A stretch of 64,000 nucleotides of DNA from Tilletiaria anomala UBC 951 (lineage: Eukaryota; Basidiomycota; Exobasidiomycetes; Georgefischeriales; Tilletiariaceae). Within the stretch, counting starts at the first letter, position 1, and each line of letters starts with the position of its first letter. The notes below the pieces were generated by a model that saw only the letters and a list, made by a program, of their open reading frames with translations, made no database searches and was not told the DNA's origin. The stretch spans positions 1 through 64,000 of the forward strand of contig NW_013546972.1 in the NCBI RefSeq assembly GCF_000711695.1. Reading direction: 5' to 3'. Of the stretch, positions 1 through 11,100 are shown in pieces. Both the position numbers and the translations under genes were made by a program.

Positions 1-349
1 TAGGCGGGCTTCCATCTACCATTCGCACAACGGCAAAGCAGCGGCACCCAAGTATTGGCTAGGCACTCTGCCAAGAGTCAAGGCTTCTGACGGGGTGGTT
101 AGCCAAAGTGGAGTATCTCTCGACCCAATGCAGAGATGACACAAATATGCATGTGAAGCATATTGTAGGAGCAACAGTAAAGACAGGCAACCTTGTTCTC
201 GATGTAGTCTTTGAGGCGCTACATGGCTGCCTGGATCCAATCTTGAACACGAGATGTGGGCCCATTGGCCTTGCGAAGTGGAAGACCCGACAATTTGCGC
301 GTAGGGAGCTGAAGATGCCACTTGCACACGGAGCATATCACCTGTTGTT
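1..349. other. Left edge, no recognisable gene
   Basis: This stretch lies beyond the C-terminal end of the carotenoid oxygenase pseudogene. Short open frames exist on both strands, but none shows a domain, splice signals or a convincing composition. It may hold the decayed 3' flank of that gene. I see nothing else in it. Confidence 0.4.
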
Positions 350-2270
350 CTCGCGGCAGCTTTTGTTTAGCGATCTGCTCAGCAGAGAAGAAGTTGCCGT
401 GCAGCCCGTGCAGTACGCGCTGTGGAAGCTGTACCCGCGCAATAATATTTTGTGTGTTGGCTGCGACGATGATTCATAGCTCACTCGTCGCATTGGGCCA
501 CACGGTACCAGTCAGTTGGTCCAGTCCTGTGTTCTTGTCGAAAGCGTAGGAAAGGGGATAACCATCGTCTTAGGACTGCGCATTTCTGCGTGGAACAAAG
601 GAGGAATCCTGCGCATACCAGCCCTTTGGCTTCGCAAAGAGGCAAATGTCGTTTGCAACAGCAGCGCGTGAGTTTGCTTGAAGTGTCTTACTCTTGCGAA
701 ATTTGCTCGGCCGTGCGCTTATCGCCACACTCTGTGTGTGCTAACGTACCTGCCACGCATGCCTTGCGACCTCTGGCAACCAACCTCTTGACATTCATCT
801 TGACGATGCAGTCGACCTTGGCAGCAAGCTTTGAGACTTGCATCGAAACTGCCATGACGCGTCGAAGTGCCTTAGATGAACGCTGCGACGTTCATGATCG
901 ATGAAGGGTTGAGAGAAGGAACCTCGATGGGCACATTGGAGTGAGTGAATTCGGTCGCCAATTTCCCCTCATCTTCAAAGCACCAGTAGTACAAGTGACA
1001 CTTTTCAGCCTCACTTTTGCCCTTTGGCAACGCATTGGCTGGAGATTGCATATTCCCGGCCGTGTAAATGAGCGTTGCGCTGTTCATTCTGCATGCGAGC
1101 AGATTCAGTCGGTTACCCTGGCCCGCAGCATCGTCCCAAGCGTTCGCCGTGTAAGAGACGACGAAGCTATCATCGATCTCAACCCAAGCAACATTGATTG
1201 GCCCATGCCGCGGAAATCTGCCAAAGCGAGCAGCGCGAGACGGATCGTAGTCGAGAATGTTCTTGCACAAGAGAAGATTGATGGGGTCAAGGCTGAGCGG
1301 ATGGTCGATAATGATAGTACCCGAAGAGCTGCACCCTAAGTCGCACATGATCTTTAGCTTTGAGAGCCCGGGTATAATGGCTCCTAGCATAGGTGTCGTC
1401 AAAGCGGCCTTGCTGCTTCGAGTCAGGAATTGGAATCACGCTGACTCGGAGAAAAGGTTTGACGAGTGAGATGTGATATAAAATCATCTCTCCTGTGATG
1501 GGATCAATCTTTGGCTGCAGGCAAGCCATGTTGAGGAGCGTTAGATGCCAGCTGCAAATAACAGATATGTTTTCTTGTGCATTTTACGTGAGCGGTGGTG
1601 TACTCCATAAAATGCATGTGCAGCGCATTCAACCCGTTTTCCCATTCTTTCGGTGCGAGATCTTGTCCAGTGTACCAGCCCACTGACTCGAGGCCTGCCA
1701 GCTGGACTTACATGGGTGGTCTGCTCTCGCATCCGCCGAACACCTTACTGTCGTCCCACCAGGCCGTCGCATTGGCCAGGCTTAGCCACTTTGCCTTGTC
1801 GTCTTCCCTCTCGAAGCAGAGGAAAGGCAGCCAGGGGTTGGCATAGAATAAGAAAGCCCGCATCATGGAGACAAAGAGACTGGTATGAGCAGAGGGTGAG
1901 ACAAATGCCGCAATTGTCGGTGTCACAGGTGCCTGTGCGTCGACATGTGTGATGGGATAACGGCGGTGAGGATGAAGTGATTGACCAACTGCGGTTGGGT
2001 CTCCATTTCTTCCCGTACTCGCCCATGGCACTTAAAAAGCACGCCAGCGAGCATTACATCTCATCGAACCAGTGGCTTGCCTTGTCGTTGTTCACCTGAC
2101 TGGGACTGGGACTGCCACCGTTGCGAACATACTGTCCATCAGCTAGCTCACGCGGCATCTACCCTTGCACCACCTAACACAGCATCAGGCACATCTCCTT
2201 GCTGACCGGTGCGTTATTTCCGCTTAGATATGGGTGCGTGAGCGGGGGAGTGCGTAACGGCATATTTGCT
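350..2270 (-). pseudogene. Carotenoid cleavage oxygenase (Cco1/CarX-like) pseudogene
   Basis: Fragments in three minus-strand frames line up in order with a fungal carotenoid oxygenase, the iron enzyme family that cuts beta-carotene to retinal. They are HPYLSGNNAPV and ADGQYVRNGG near 2260-2110, MLAGVLFK near 2055, CESRPPM then LESVGWYTG near 1740-1660, AHPKIDPITGEM near 1575 and 1525-1490 (across a plausible intron), NAWDD near 1140, and LPQRVLHGLHGNFF near 440-380. Breaks include an in-frame TAA just after PPM (about 1711), a frameshift near 1410 after SVIPIPDSK, a stop after NVAAFI (872) followed by another frame change, and stops in the N-terminal part near 2160 and 2060. Of the four histidine iron ligands known in the family, two look lost: the MHDF-type position reads MCDL (about 1348), and the FHxxNAWDD-type position reads SYTANAWDD. 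The gene is almost certainly dead. The exact ends are approximate. Confidence 0.85.
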
Positions 2271-4379
2271 GTGTTTGCATACGGCGGCTGCAGAGGCAAG
2301 CTGCTTGAGATTGCGTTAACTTTCCCGAATTTCCTGCGATGTGGAAGTGTTTGCTGTGCTTTTCTTCTTCTGCTTCTTCTTCTTCAACAGTCGCCACGGT
2401 GACGAACCAGTCGGATCTGGTTGCCTTGGTGATATTACTTCTGGTGAATCAGCGCTGATCTTTGGGAGTGCATAGCTGCGAGAGCCGAGTGGCTCTTGGC
2501 GTGGAAAGCTTGAGGCTCGAGCGTCAGCGAGGGGGCATCAGTCACGGAATAATATAAGGTGCGCATCCTGCAGCAAACCGAGGGAGATGCTCTTGGAACT
2601 TGTCAGACCAGTGTCTTCAAGAGTAGAGCCCGAAAATGTGGGAAGTGGACCGTGACGTTTGATCCATGATGAAGTTGGCAGAGGTCATATCAACACAAGA
2701 AGAGGAGTCGGTCGGAGAATCAATGGAACCTGCACACATTCAGTCAGTCGCAGCCTGCCTCGGTTACGCGAATTGCGCAGTTTGTATGCGGGGCGGGCGA
2801 GAAGGAGATGACACATCAGAAACTCTCGATACGTGGTTGTCTCCTAAAGGCAAGGTAACGACGAAAGCGTGTGGAAATGGTACTGGTCCATAAGGAAGAG
2901 CAGACCAACGTTTCAACACTCGGCGGTCAGTGTGTTCAACGTGCGATGAGCATTCCTTTTCGTATTGCCATCGTCGTCTTGAGAGGCGCGAGTGATCAGC
3001 TGTAACAGTCAACCGCATCATCATAATCCAGCCCTTGCTCAGGGCCATTTTGAGCGGAAGGGGGAGTCCCAGGGGAAAGGAGAGCTCACGGTTTCTCAAG
3101 CATTTTTGGTGGATCTGATTACAGCCATCCGCTGGGCTGCCGGGTCGGAATCATTCCGCCGAATGATCAAACGACGCCATCTGCGTGAGTCGGCGACCCT
3201 AGAATCTAAGGGCACGGTCCTCATTCAACTCTCATGGGCTCCCATGAACCCATATTAATACAACTCGCTCGACGCTCGATCCCAACGAAGACTCACCCCC
3301 GCTCGCAGTTGGGGGACCAGGCTTCTGGAGTCGGACGCTCAGCGGCCCCGGTGCAAGCCACACGCGGCAGCTGAGGCTCTCGTGGAGGAACAGGCCCCGC
3401 ACGGTGTAGCCAAAGAAGGTTATTTTCATGTCACAGCCGTCTTGAATCAGATCTGTGGCCCGCCGTCCCGGCAACCATGCGCAGAGACCCTTCGACCATC
3501 GACTCGGGGTTCTGCACTTTTGCCTTCGATTCTCTCTTGATAGACCGAATGGGGGCCTTTTTGTTGACGCGTGTGACAAAGAGGAAGTCGCCAGGGTCAG
3601 GAAAAGGTAGCTTCTTGCTTTACCAACGGGCTACCATCTACAGACGGTCCGCAACACCATTTTGGCTTTAGCCTCCTCCCACCGCTCCTCTACCGCTTTC
3701 GAAAGGGAAGAGAAAGCTTTCACCCAATTTTACGTCAGAAAGCCATCTGCCTCAACGTGCCGTCTCTGCCGCATCTCTGACAGGCTGTGACAAGATGGCC
3801 TCGAACCATCCGACCGTACGTATCTGACCGACTCTATTCATTAGATCAAAGTTTCAAACAGCTGCCAGACCGCCAGCTGCTGTCTCCGGTCGCTACCCGT
3901 ACCTCCAAATCGACCCGTCCGATGGCCATATGTGGATCACTGAGATCGCTCGCCATTCTACCTAGCGTCAGCACGTTGCCAAACAAAGAAATGGCGCTCT
4001 TGATCCTGTGACAACACTAACTCTCGTCGCGACGCACTCCTTGCATGGATCGTATTGACGTTGCGAAAAATGGCTGAAAGTGTACACAATGGAAGCCAAC
4101 TCCTTTTACCACCGTGCTGTGAGGTCTTATAAATGCTGCGATTCAAAGCTAGAGTGGTATACATCGTGATAAGGCGTATTTACGGACACACATATGTTTT
4201 TTTGCCATCCTCAGTAGCAGTTGCAGCTGTTGTCTATGAGCTCACACCTGCAGGACATCCCGCCCGCCGCCCGCATCCTACCGCTGCGCTGAAAAGCAAG
4301 AATGTCATCTCTGATCGCCTGGTCTAATCAGGCCGTTCAGCTGAACTTGGCCCAGTCCCTACCTGGCATTTCCATCATT
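2271..4379. other. 2.1 kb spacer between two divergent pseudogenes
   Basis: This lies between the 5' ends of the carotenoid oxygenase and rhodopsin remnants and would have been their shared promoter region. It holds a pyrimidine-rich run near 2366-2392. A minus-strand open frame at 3232-3579 and another frame on the same strand overlap it, but neither gives a recognisable domain. No gene is supported here. Confidence 0.4.
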
Positions 4380-5262
4380 GGGCCCATACCCCGACTTCCT
4401 CTGGGCCGTCTTCTCCATCATGGTGCTTCCTTCCTTGATGAGCAGAAATATCCCTTTTGTGCTAGCATGTGAGCGCGCAATGCTGGCTTTCCGGCGCTTA
4501 CGCTCTCTGCGTTCACCTTTACCAAGGTTTCGCGCGGCCAGCGCACTGTCAACTACCTCGCAGCAGCTGTGCTCGGCACTAGGTCGATTGCCTACTCACT
4601 TGCATCCGACCTCGGTGAAACGCCTCCCATCGTCTAGTTCCTGCACGACAGCTGGGTGCAGACGGGCAGCGCGTCAGCGGCCTTCCAACGCAGTAGATCT
4701 GGTACGAGCACTAAATCGACTGGACCATCACCATACCGCTCCTGCTCGTCACGCTCCTCCTGACCAGCCCGATTCCGCTGTCGACCGTTTGCATGACGAT
4801 TTTTATCGACTTGGTCATGATTGCTACCGGTCCTATCGGCGCACTGGTCGCTTCTAACTTCAAGTGGGGTTACTCTGCGTTTGGATGCGCTGCGTGAGTT
4901 TCCCCGTGCAACTTTGCTTTGCCTGAAAGTGTTGATTCCGTGCTGACCCTGTTTCATCCGCACTCTGCAGCCTCTTCTGGATCTACTTCGTGCTCTGCGG
5001 TCCGGCGCTCAAGGCGGCTAAAGACGCTAGCGATGACCAAATCTAGATGGCGTACCTGTCCGGCACGTCTGCCGTCTCCTTCCTCTGCCTGTTCTACCCA
5101 ATCGCCTGGGGTCATGCGGACGGCGGCAACGTCATCCACTCAGACTCAGACATAGTCTTCTACGGCGTGCTCAAAGTGCTGGCCAAGCTCAACTTCATGC
5201 TCTATCACACCTGGGCGCTCAGCAAGGTTATATATGCCAAGTTCGGCCTTAGCGGCAGCAAA
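4380..5262 (+). pseudogene. Microbial rhodopsin (fungal opsin, CarO-like) pseudogene
   Basis: Pieces in three plus-strand frames follow the order of a seven-helix type 1 opsin. Helix A is DFLWAVFSIMVLPSL (about 4393-4437), helix B VNYLAAAVLGTRSIAYSLASDLGE (4549-4618), then FLHDSWVQTG, helix C IDWTITIPLLLVTLLLTSP, helices D and E up to WGYSAFGCAA (4895), an intron of about 75 bp, LFWIYFVLCGPALKAAKDAS, and helices F and G ending in VLAKLNFMLYHTW and YAKFGLSG. The helix C aspartate (IDW) and the helix G lysine that binds retinal (VLAK) are still readable. Nonsense codons lie before FLHDSW (about 4635), twice before IDW (near 4690 and 4717) and before MAYLSG (5044), and at least three frame changes are needed. 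It cannot make a full opsin. The neighbouring broken carotenoid oxygenase, which would have supplied retinal, supports joint loss. Confidence 0.87.
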
Positions 5263-5953
5263 GCAAGACGTCTATCTGTGAGGAGCTTTCGGTGGGCATT
5301 TTCGCTGCCAAACCAGCATGCGACGGCACAGCTGCCGAGACTACTCAGTAGGCTTAAATCGCGATCGGTTCCGCTCACCTTACTATCAAGCCCCGGGTCG
5401 AATGCTCGCTCGGCCGACGCTCGCCCAAGCCAGTGCGTCGAAAACCGTGGCCTCCGGCCAACAAGCACGCACTATCAACCCAACATGCACGCCACACATG
5501 CGCCATCCCAAAGTCTTAGTCCTTGCCTCCGCCGGCATGCAGCAAATAGGCACTTTCACCCCCTTGGTAGACTAACGATTCTCTTGCCTGTCTCCTGCTT
5601 GCGGAATACCCTCCTTGCGTGATTCTCCCCAGGCTGCTCTGTATCGGTGACGATGGCTTTAGGAAATGCGGAAGTCAGAGTGGACTGGTCTTTCAGTATG
5701 TAATTTCTATCACAGTGCGCTTTGTATCTTGTATGCTAGGATCACTTATTGCCTGGTGCGCATGAGATTCCTTCCTTTGCGTCGCTCATCGCTGCTCCAC
5801 TCGGCGTGAATATATATATATATATCTGATAATGTAGTGAGTCTATCTATGATTACAACATGGCGAATGCGTGTACAATACATGGATGTGCATGAATGCA
5901 GCTGAACAACGCAAGTGTAGAAACGCTTCTGAAACATCTGCCCGCGGAGCATG
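5263..5953. other. Gap after the opsin remnant
   Basis: Several short open frames occur, but none continues the opsin or matches a family I know. A TA microsatellite lies at 5810-5825. The far end is the 3' flank of the minus-strand gene that stops at 5954. Confidence 0.4.
5810..5825. repeat. TA microsatellite
   Basis: A run of about eight TA units, downstream of the minus-strand gene ending at 5954. Confidence 0.9.
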
Positions 5954-7255
5954 CTACTCCGCCACCCACCCGTGGCCCCACTGGAAGCGCTTGGCTGCCG
6001 GCGCACCAGGCCGCCAGGTCGTCTCTTCGCGCTCGGCCGCGAGCCACTCGGCGATGGCGTCTACCTCAAGGCTCGCAGCAGTCCGCACCGCGCCTCCTCC
6101 CTCGTCGGCGCCATCACCATCGTCTTCATGTTGCACATCGTCGTGCGTTGTCTGCTCCTCCGCCTCGGCCATCCAGTGCGCAAACGCGCCTGACATGCCC
6201 GTCGGGAACTGGTCTTCACCCTGCGGCCCGAGCGTGTGGAGGAATGTAGCAAAAGAAGGCGGTAGCTTCTCCCGCTCCGTCGGTAGGCCTGCGCTGTTGC
6301 CCACGCCTTCACGGAGCGGGTCGGCGTCCGCATCTGCATGTATGGCGGCGGCGGCGGCGGCGCCGCTCCCATGGTGGTGATAGCCTTGCGGATACAGCCG
6401 ATCGAACGCCAGATCCGCCCAGACCTCGCGGTAGGCCGGCGCGGGATGCTGCAGCTGTGCGCGCAGCAGAGCATTGTGCCCACCTTTGCCTGGGCCGAAC
6501 TTGACAAAGGGCCAGTCCGGCACGCGTGGAATCTGCTGCGTCTTGGCGCGCAAAGTGATGTGCGCAGGAAGGCCATCGAGCGCACCGCCGCCGCCGTGCG
6601 TGGCATCTGCTGCAGCTGGTTTGGGGCCTGCAGCAGCAGCGGCGGCGGACTTGTTGCCCTGCGCCTTGCTTGCGTTCGCGCTGTTTGCCAGAGCCATATT
6701 CATGTGCAGCCGCGGCGATAGCTTTGGCTGCGACGCGTACGGCGCAGCGGTGCGTGCCGGTGCGTACAGGTTGCCGAAGGGGTAGGAGATGTGGTACTCG
6801 TTTGGTAGCTGCTCACCGTCTTCGTCTGTCGTAGGCAGAATCAGGTGCTCCGGCGCAGAGACATCTACAGATGGGAAGTGGTCATATTTGGATGGTGTTG
6901 GCGCTGAAGGCAGATCTGAGGGGACCCTTGCGGGTGGGCACTCACTGTCGTTCTCCAGCGTCGGCCGCCAACGACGCGATGCTGGGTCATAGCCGAGGCG
7001 CTCCTCCTCCTCCGTGCGCTCCTCTTTATCGCGGTTGTACCGCTCAATGTCCATGAACGTCGGGGGGAACTGGAAGGTGTTGTTCAGCGCGAGGTCCGAC
7101 CCGAACGCTCCCCCTGACGGGATGCTGCGCGTGCGCGACGAGGGCTGCTGCGAGCCGAAGCGGGCAGCGCTGCTGTAACTGCTTTCGCTGCTTCGATACA
7201 GCGTCTCCGGAGGGCCGGCACTGTGGAAAATGCCATAGTGTGCATCAGACGGCAT
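5954..7255 (-). CDS. Hypothetical protein, 433 aa, low complexity
   Basis: A single uninterrupted frame of 433 codons from ATG to TAG. I recognise no catalytic domain. The N-terminal third is Ser/Gly/Arg-rich, followed by an acidic patch near residues 75-90 (RDKEERTEEEERLGYDP). A Pro/Ala-rich linker with an alanine run sits near 205-215, and a segment that looks more ordered (VPDWPFVKFGPGKG, WADLAFDRLYPQG) near 245-290. There is a GCG-type alanine repeat near 305-312 and an acidic Asp/Glu-rich region before a Trp-containing C-terminus. No signal peptide or membrane helix is apparent. The codon use and length favour a real gene over chance, but function is unknown. Upstream introns with a different start cannot be excluded. 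It is divergent from the kinase gene at 8150. Confidence 0.6.
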   Translation of the reverse strand: MPSDAHYGIFHSAGPPETLYRSSESSYSSAARFGSQQPSSRTRSIPSGGAFGSDLALNNTFQFPPTFMDIERYNRDKEERTEEEERLGYDPASRRWRPTLENDSECPPARVPSDLPSAPTPSKYDHFPSVDVSAPEHLILPTTDEDGEQLPNEYHISYPFGNLYAPARTAAPYASQPKLSPRLHMNMALANSANASKAQGNKSAAAAAAGPKPAAADATHGGGGALDGLPAHITLRAKTQQIPRVPDWPFVKFGPGKGGHNALLRAQLQHPAPAYREVWADLAFDRLYPQGYHHHGSGAAAAAAIHADADADPLREGVGNSAGLPTEREKLPPSFATFLHTLGPQGEDQFPTGMSGAFAHWMAEAEEQTTHDDVQHEDDGDGADEGGGAVRTAASLEVDAIAEWLAAEREETTWRPGAPAAKRFQWGHGWVAE

Positions 7256-8149
7256 GTCGAGCAGAGAACTTTTCCCAGCGTGGGCTTTCCGTACCCTGCT
7301 TCGACTAGGGCAGCCCGCCCTGTTCTACGACAAGCCGGAGTGCGAGTGCCGCTGTTTGCCGCCGCGCGTTGTAGATGCACCCAAAGGTCTACGGCACAGG
7401 CTCACCCGCTTTGCTCGATTCGGAAGATGTACGACTCTTTCAAGCAGGGAGTTGGCATGGAATGAATCGAAGAGGAAGAGCTGACTTGGCATAAGAGAGG
7501 GGGCAAAGCACGACCGCCATCCAACCTGCTACTCAAAAATATGTCGTGAGCAAGGTAGGGTTGTATCCATCTTCGGTGCCGAGCGGTGGGAGTACGTGTG
7601 TGAGTGCCAAGCGTTGTATTGGAAAGCATCTTCTAAGAAGCTCTCCCAGTGGCATAGCTTTGCTTTCTTTTAAGCTTGCATTGCTTTCTTTCTTTTGAGC
7701 CTTCCCCCGCATCATCGGGTGTCGCTTAGAGAGCACTGTGCAGATATGTCTGCCTACTTGTATACGTACATTTCTATATATATATATGTAAGTGTGTGTG
7801 TATATGAATAAGGACGTCTGGGCTGTGTACACTCGGCAACTGACTCCACACAAAAGTAAACATTCCCAGCCTCACACCACACCACCACGCCCGTAAGCAG
7901 GCAGAGACGCGCCCGAGAGAGACAGAGATAGGGCAGACCCGATCGGATGACACAACGCACGACACTCGCGCCACATAGCACGGGCCACGAAGGTGAGTCG
8001 GCACAGGTACTTGCGGACATGGACTTTCGCGGGCGCTGGGGCCTGGGCGAGGCTGACGAATGACGCTTCCACGCTGCTGCGCAATCAAGTCGTGTTCGCA
8101 GTAGCAAGACAGCAACTGGGACATTCACCGATTACGGACGGCTTATGCG
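7256..8149. other. Divergent intergenic region
   Basis: This 0.9 kb lies between the start of the minus-strand hypothetical gene and the kinase start, so it should hold both promoters. A TA/GT microsatellite is at 7774-7805. No further gene is supported. Confidence 0.5.
7774..7805. repeat. TA/GT microsatellite
   Basis: An alternating TA run followed by a GT run, in the region upstream of the kinase gene. Confidence 0.85.
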
Positions 8150-11100
8150 ATGCAAACAGAGCAGCGGGCCCTGCCTAGCTCGGCCCTTAAATTGGACGAT
8201 TTGATCGGCTCAGCAGCAGCGGCGACGGCGGCGGCTGTGGCACCAGCTACGGCGGCTTTAAGGCCCATCGACACGCATACAAGCTGTGCAGTGGCAACAT
8301 GCTCTCATACCAAGGCGCAGCATGTCGCTCGGCAGGCCGAAAATACATCGGCGCCAGAGCAAGCAGCTGGCCAGCAGCAAGTGGAGGAGGAAGAGATCAT
8401 CTCGCCCTTATTCGATCCTTCCGGCTTGAGCTCTTCCATCTCCTCGGGCGACACACGGGCCCGAGGCAATAGTGGCAGCAGCATCAGCAGCAGCGTGGGC
8501 AACACAGTTGGATGGGGCTCCTTAGACCTGAATTCAGTCACGGCCAAAAGGCTCGGCATTGCATCGCCCTACGCGACCTCGCCCACGCGCCGCCCACTCA
8601 CGATCCATGAAGCAGGAGATGTAATGGGGACGGAAAAGAACCAGGAGGAGCAGTGCCAAGCGATCGACCATCGTAGAGGTCGCCGGCGACGCAGCTCCGT
8701 CATCTTGGGCGCGTCGCTGCCTAGTGCGCAGCAGCAGCAGCAGTCACTGCAGCCACTGCAGCAGGAGGATGCTGAAGCCGGCATGTGGTGGGCGCGTCGT
8801 GACCCAGCGGTGCAGCAGCAGACGGCCCTTTCTTCGATCACTCCAGCGGGAGGCAGCCCGGCCGCAGGTGCAGGCGTTATCACGAGCACGGCAACCGCCA
8901 GCGCAGGAGGCAGTAGCTCCGAGCGGACCATTTCGCCCGCTGCAGAGTTCCTTTCCGCCTTCTCACGCGTCTACTCGGTGGTCGGGTCACCCACCAGCGA
9001 CCGGTCGCTCGCCTCCTCCGCCATCGCCGAATCACCTCCTTCGATGCTTGTAGCAGCGGCAGCTCCAGTGACGGTGTCGCCGTCGCGGCGAGAGAGCCAA
9101 CCGTCCGCAGGCACGATGCCCAGCTCCGCAGCCGCAGCCGCACCCGCTCCGGGTGCGGCTGCGGGTGCAGGAGCTGGGTATCAGGGCTTTGGCACTGTGG
9201 GCAGCGAGCTACTCAACAGCCGCCGGACCGTGAACGCGAACATACGCACGCGAAACGTCGCGCTCTCCCAGTCGCCAACGCCCTTATCCGCCAGCAAGGG
9301 TGGCACACATCGGCGCGTGTACAGCTCCAACCTTGAGTTGCTTGCCAGTGCTGGTACTTACGACGTGGGTGCAGTTTCAGACATCGGAGCTGGAGCAAGC
9401 GTGCGGACCGCGCCCTCGTTCAAGCCGCGCTCGGCGCTGTCCCTCTCGCCGACACTGCAGCAGCGCTTCGCCGTCGCCCATGCGCTTGGCCTCGGATCCG
9501 GCAATGGCCAATCCAACAGCTATGGCCCGTACTCACAGGAGCGTGAGAGAGGGCGGACATTCAACGGAATGCCGAACGCGAGCCTTGCGCCGCACGCTTA
9601 TTCGTCCTCTTCTACGCCTTGGACGCAGATGCCCGACGACGAGGGTGCGCGAGTCGGGCCCGGAGGCAGGTACCTGCTTGGCAAGGTGTTTGCGTTCGGC
9701 GGCTTCTCGACGGTCAGAGAGGCTTTTGACCTCCAGGACGAGACGGAGGATCGTACACGCGCGCAGGGCTCGCACCCGCAATGGCAGCCTGCCCAGGAGG
9801 AAGCGCGCGATGGGCCGACGGCGCCTGATGGTGAGGGCGAGAGCATGGCTGTCGCACCACCAGTAGAAGCATCAGCGCCGCGCCGCCGTGTCGCCGTCAA
9901 GCTTATCTACTCTGACTCGTCGTCGAATTTCGGCATCGGCGGGACGAGTAAACACGCCAAAGTCATGGGTCTGGACAAAGGTCAGATCCTCAAGGAGATG
10001 GAGCTCTGGCGCGATCTGCCAATCCACAAGAACATTCTGCCCCTCATCTGGCACGAACGCATCGTCTTGTCGCGAGGCGAACGGGAGGAAGAAGCAGATG
10101 CCGATACAGACGCGACGCGATGCGTATCGGGCCCGGCAGAAGCGACTGCTGTCGACCTGCTTGTTATGCCGCTGTGCGATCGCGGATCGTTGCTCGAATT
10201 CGTGCGCAGCGAGGGCAAGCCAGCCATTGTTGGGCACAAAGCTGGCTTGGCCATATCGCGCACAGCAACGATACAATCTGCGACAGACAGCGACAAGTCT
10301 GGCCCCATCACCAGCTCCTCCTCGCTCGCTCCAATCGTGCAAGGCGAGGTCGCAGCGTCGTCTACACCGTCGTCGCTGCTGAAAGGAGGCGGCTTGCACC
10401 GCGCTGTATCTCTCTCGACGCACCTGCCCTCGTCATCCTCACGTGCGGGTCTTCCGCCTCTCAGCACCGGTACGAGCAGCCTGCAAGCGGTACTCGGCAC
10501 ATCTAGTCTCGCATCTACGCTCACCTCGCCCATCGCGAGCGCTGGACCGTCTTCGGCATCCGGCTCCCTGACGCATACCGGCAGCTTCCGCCGTGCCAGT
10601 TCCCGCCAGTCAACCGTCCGCAGCCGTGGCGTGCCCATCGTGACGGCTCGAAGTGTCATGCGCCAGCTCGCGAGCGGCCTGCACGTACTGCATGAAGTAG
10701 CGGGCGTGCTGCATGCGGACCTCAAGCTGGAGAATGTCCTCGGACACTCTAGAGTCCCTCGGAAGACTGACAACGGCGATAGCCAGGGTCAGCTTGCGGG
10801 TGCGAGCGATGATACAGACGATGTGCAATGGCGTATTGCGGACTTTGGCCTGGCTGTCCGGTGTGAAGTGGGAATGGACGATGCGGATAGAGTTCGGGGC
10901 AAGGTGGTACCGCAAGGCGGCTCACTAGCCTACACAGCACCCGAGCTCCTGCGTGGCGAGACGCTAAAAGCTTCTGTTGAGGGTGGCGACGGGTGCGCCG
11001 GCATGAACACGCCCTCACCTTTTGCGACCGACATGTGGGCGGTTGGTTGCATGCTATATGCGCTCGTCAGCGGTAAGCTGCCCTTCGCCGACCCCTTTGA

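Noticed and set aside
872-1402. Reading the central carotenoid oxygenase piece as a stand-alone 176-residue gene
   Set aside because: It starts in the middle of the family alignment, and the flanking pieces continue in other frames on both sides, so it is part of a broken gene.
6061-6606. Overlapping 181-codon minus-strand frame within the 433-residue gene
   Set aside because: Arg-rich shadow translation of the GCG-rich coding strand.
9982-10773. 263-codon minus-strand frame inside the kinase gene
   Set aside because: It is the antisense of a kinase domain with all catalytic motifs on the plus strand.
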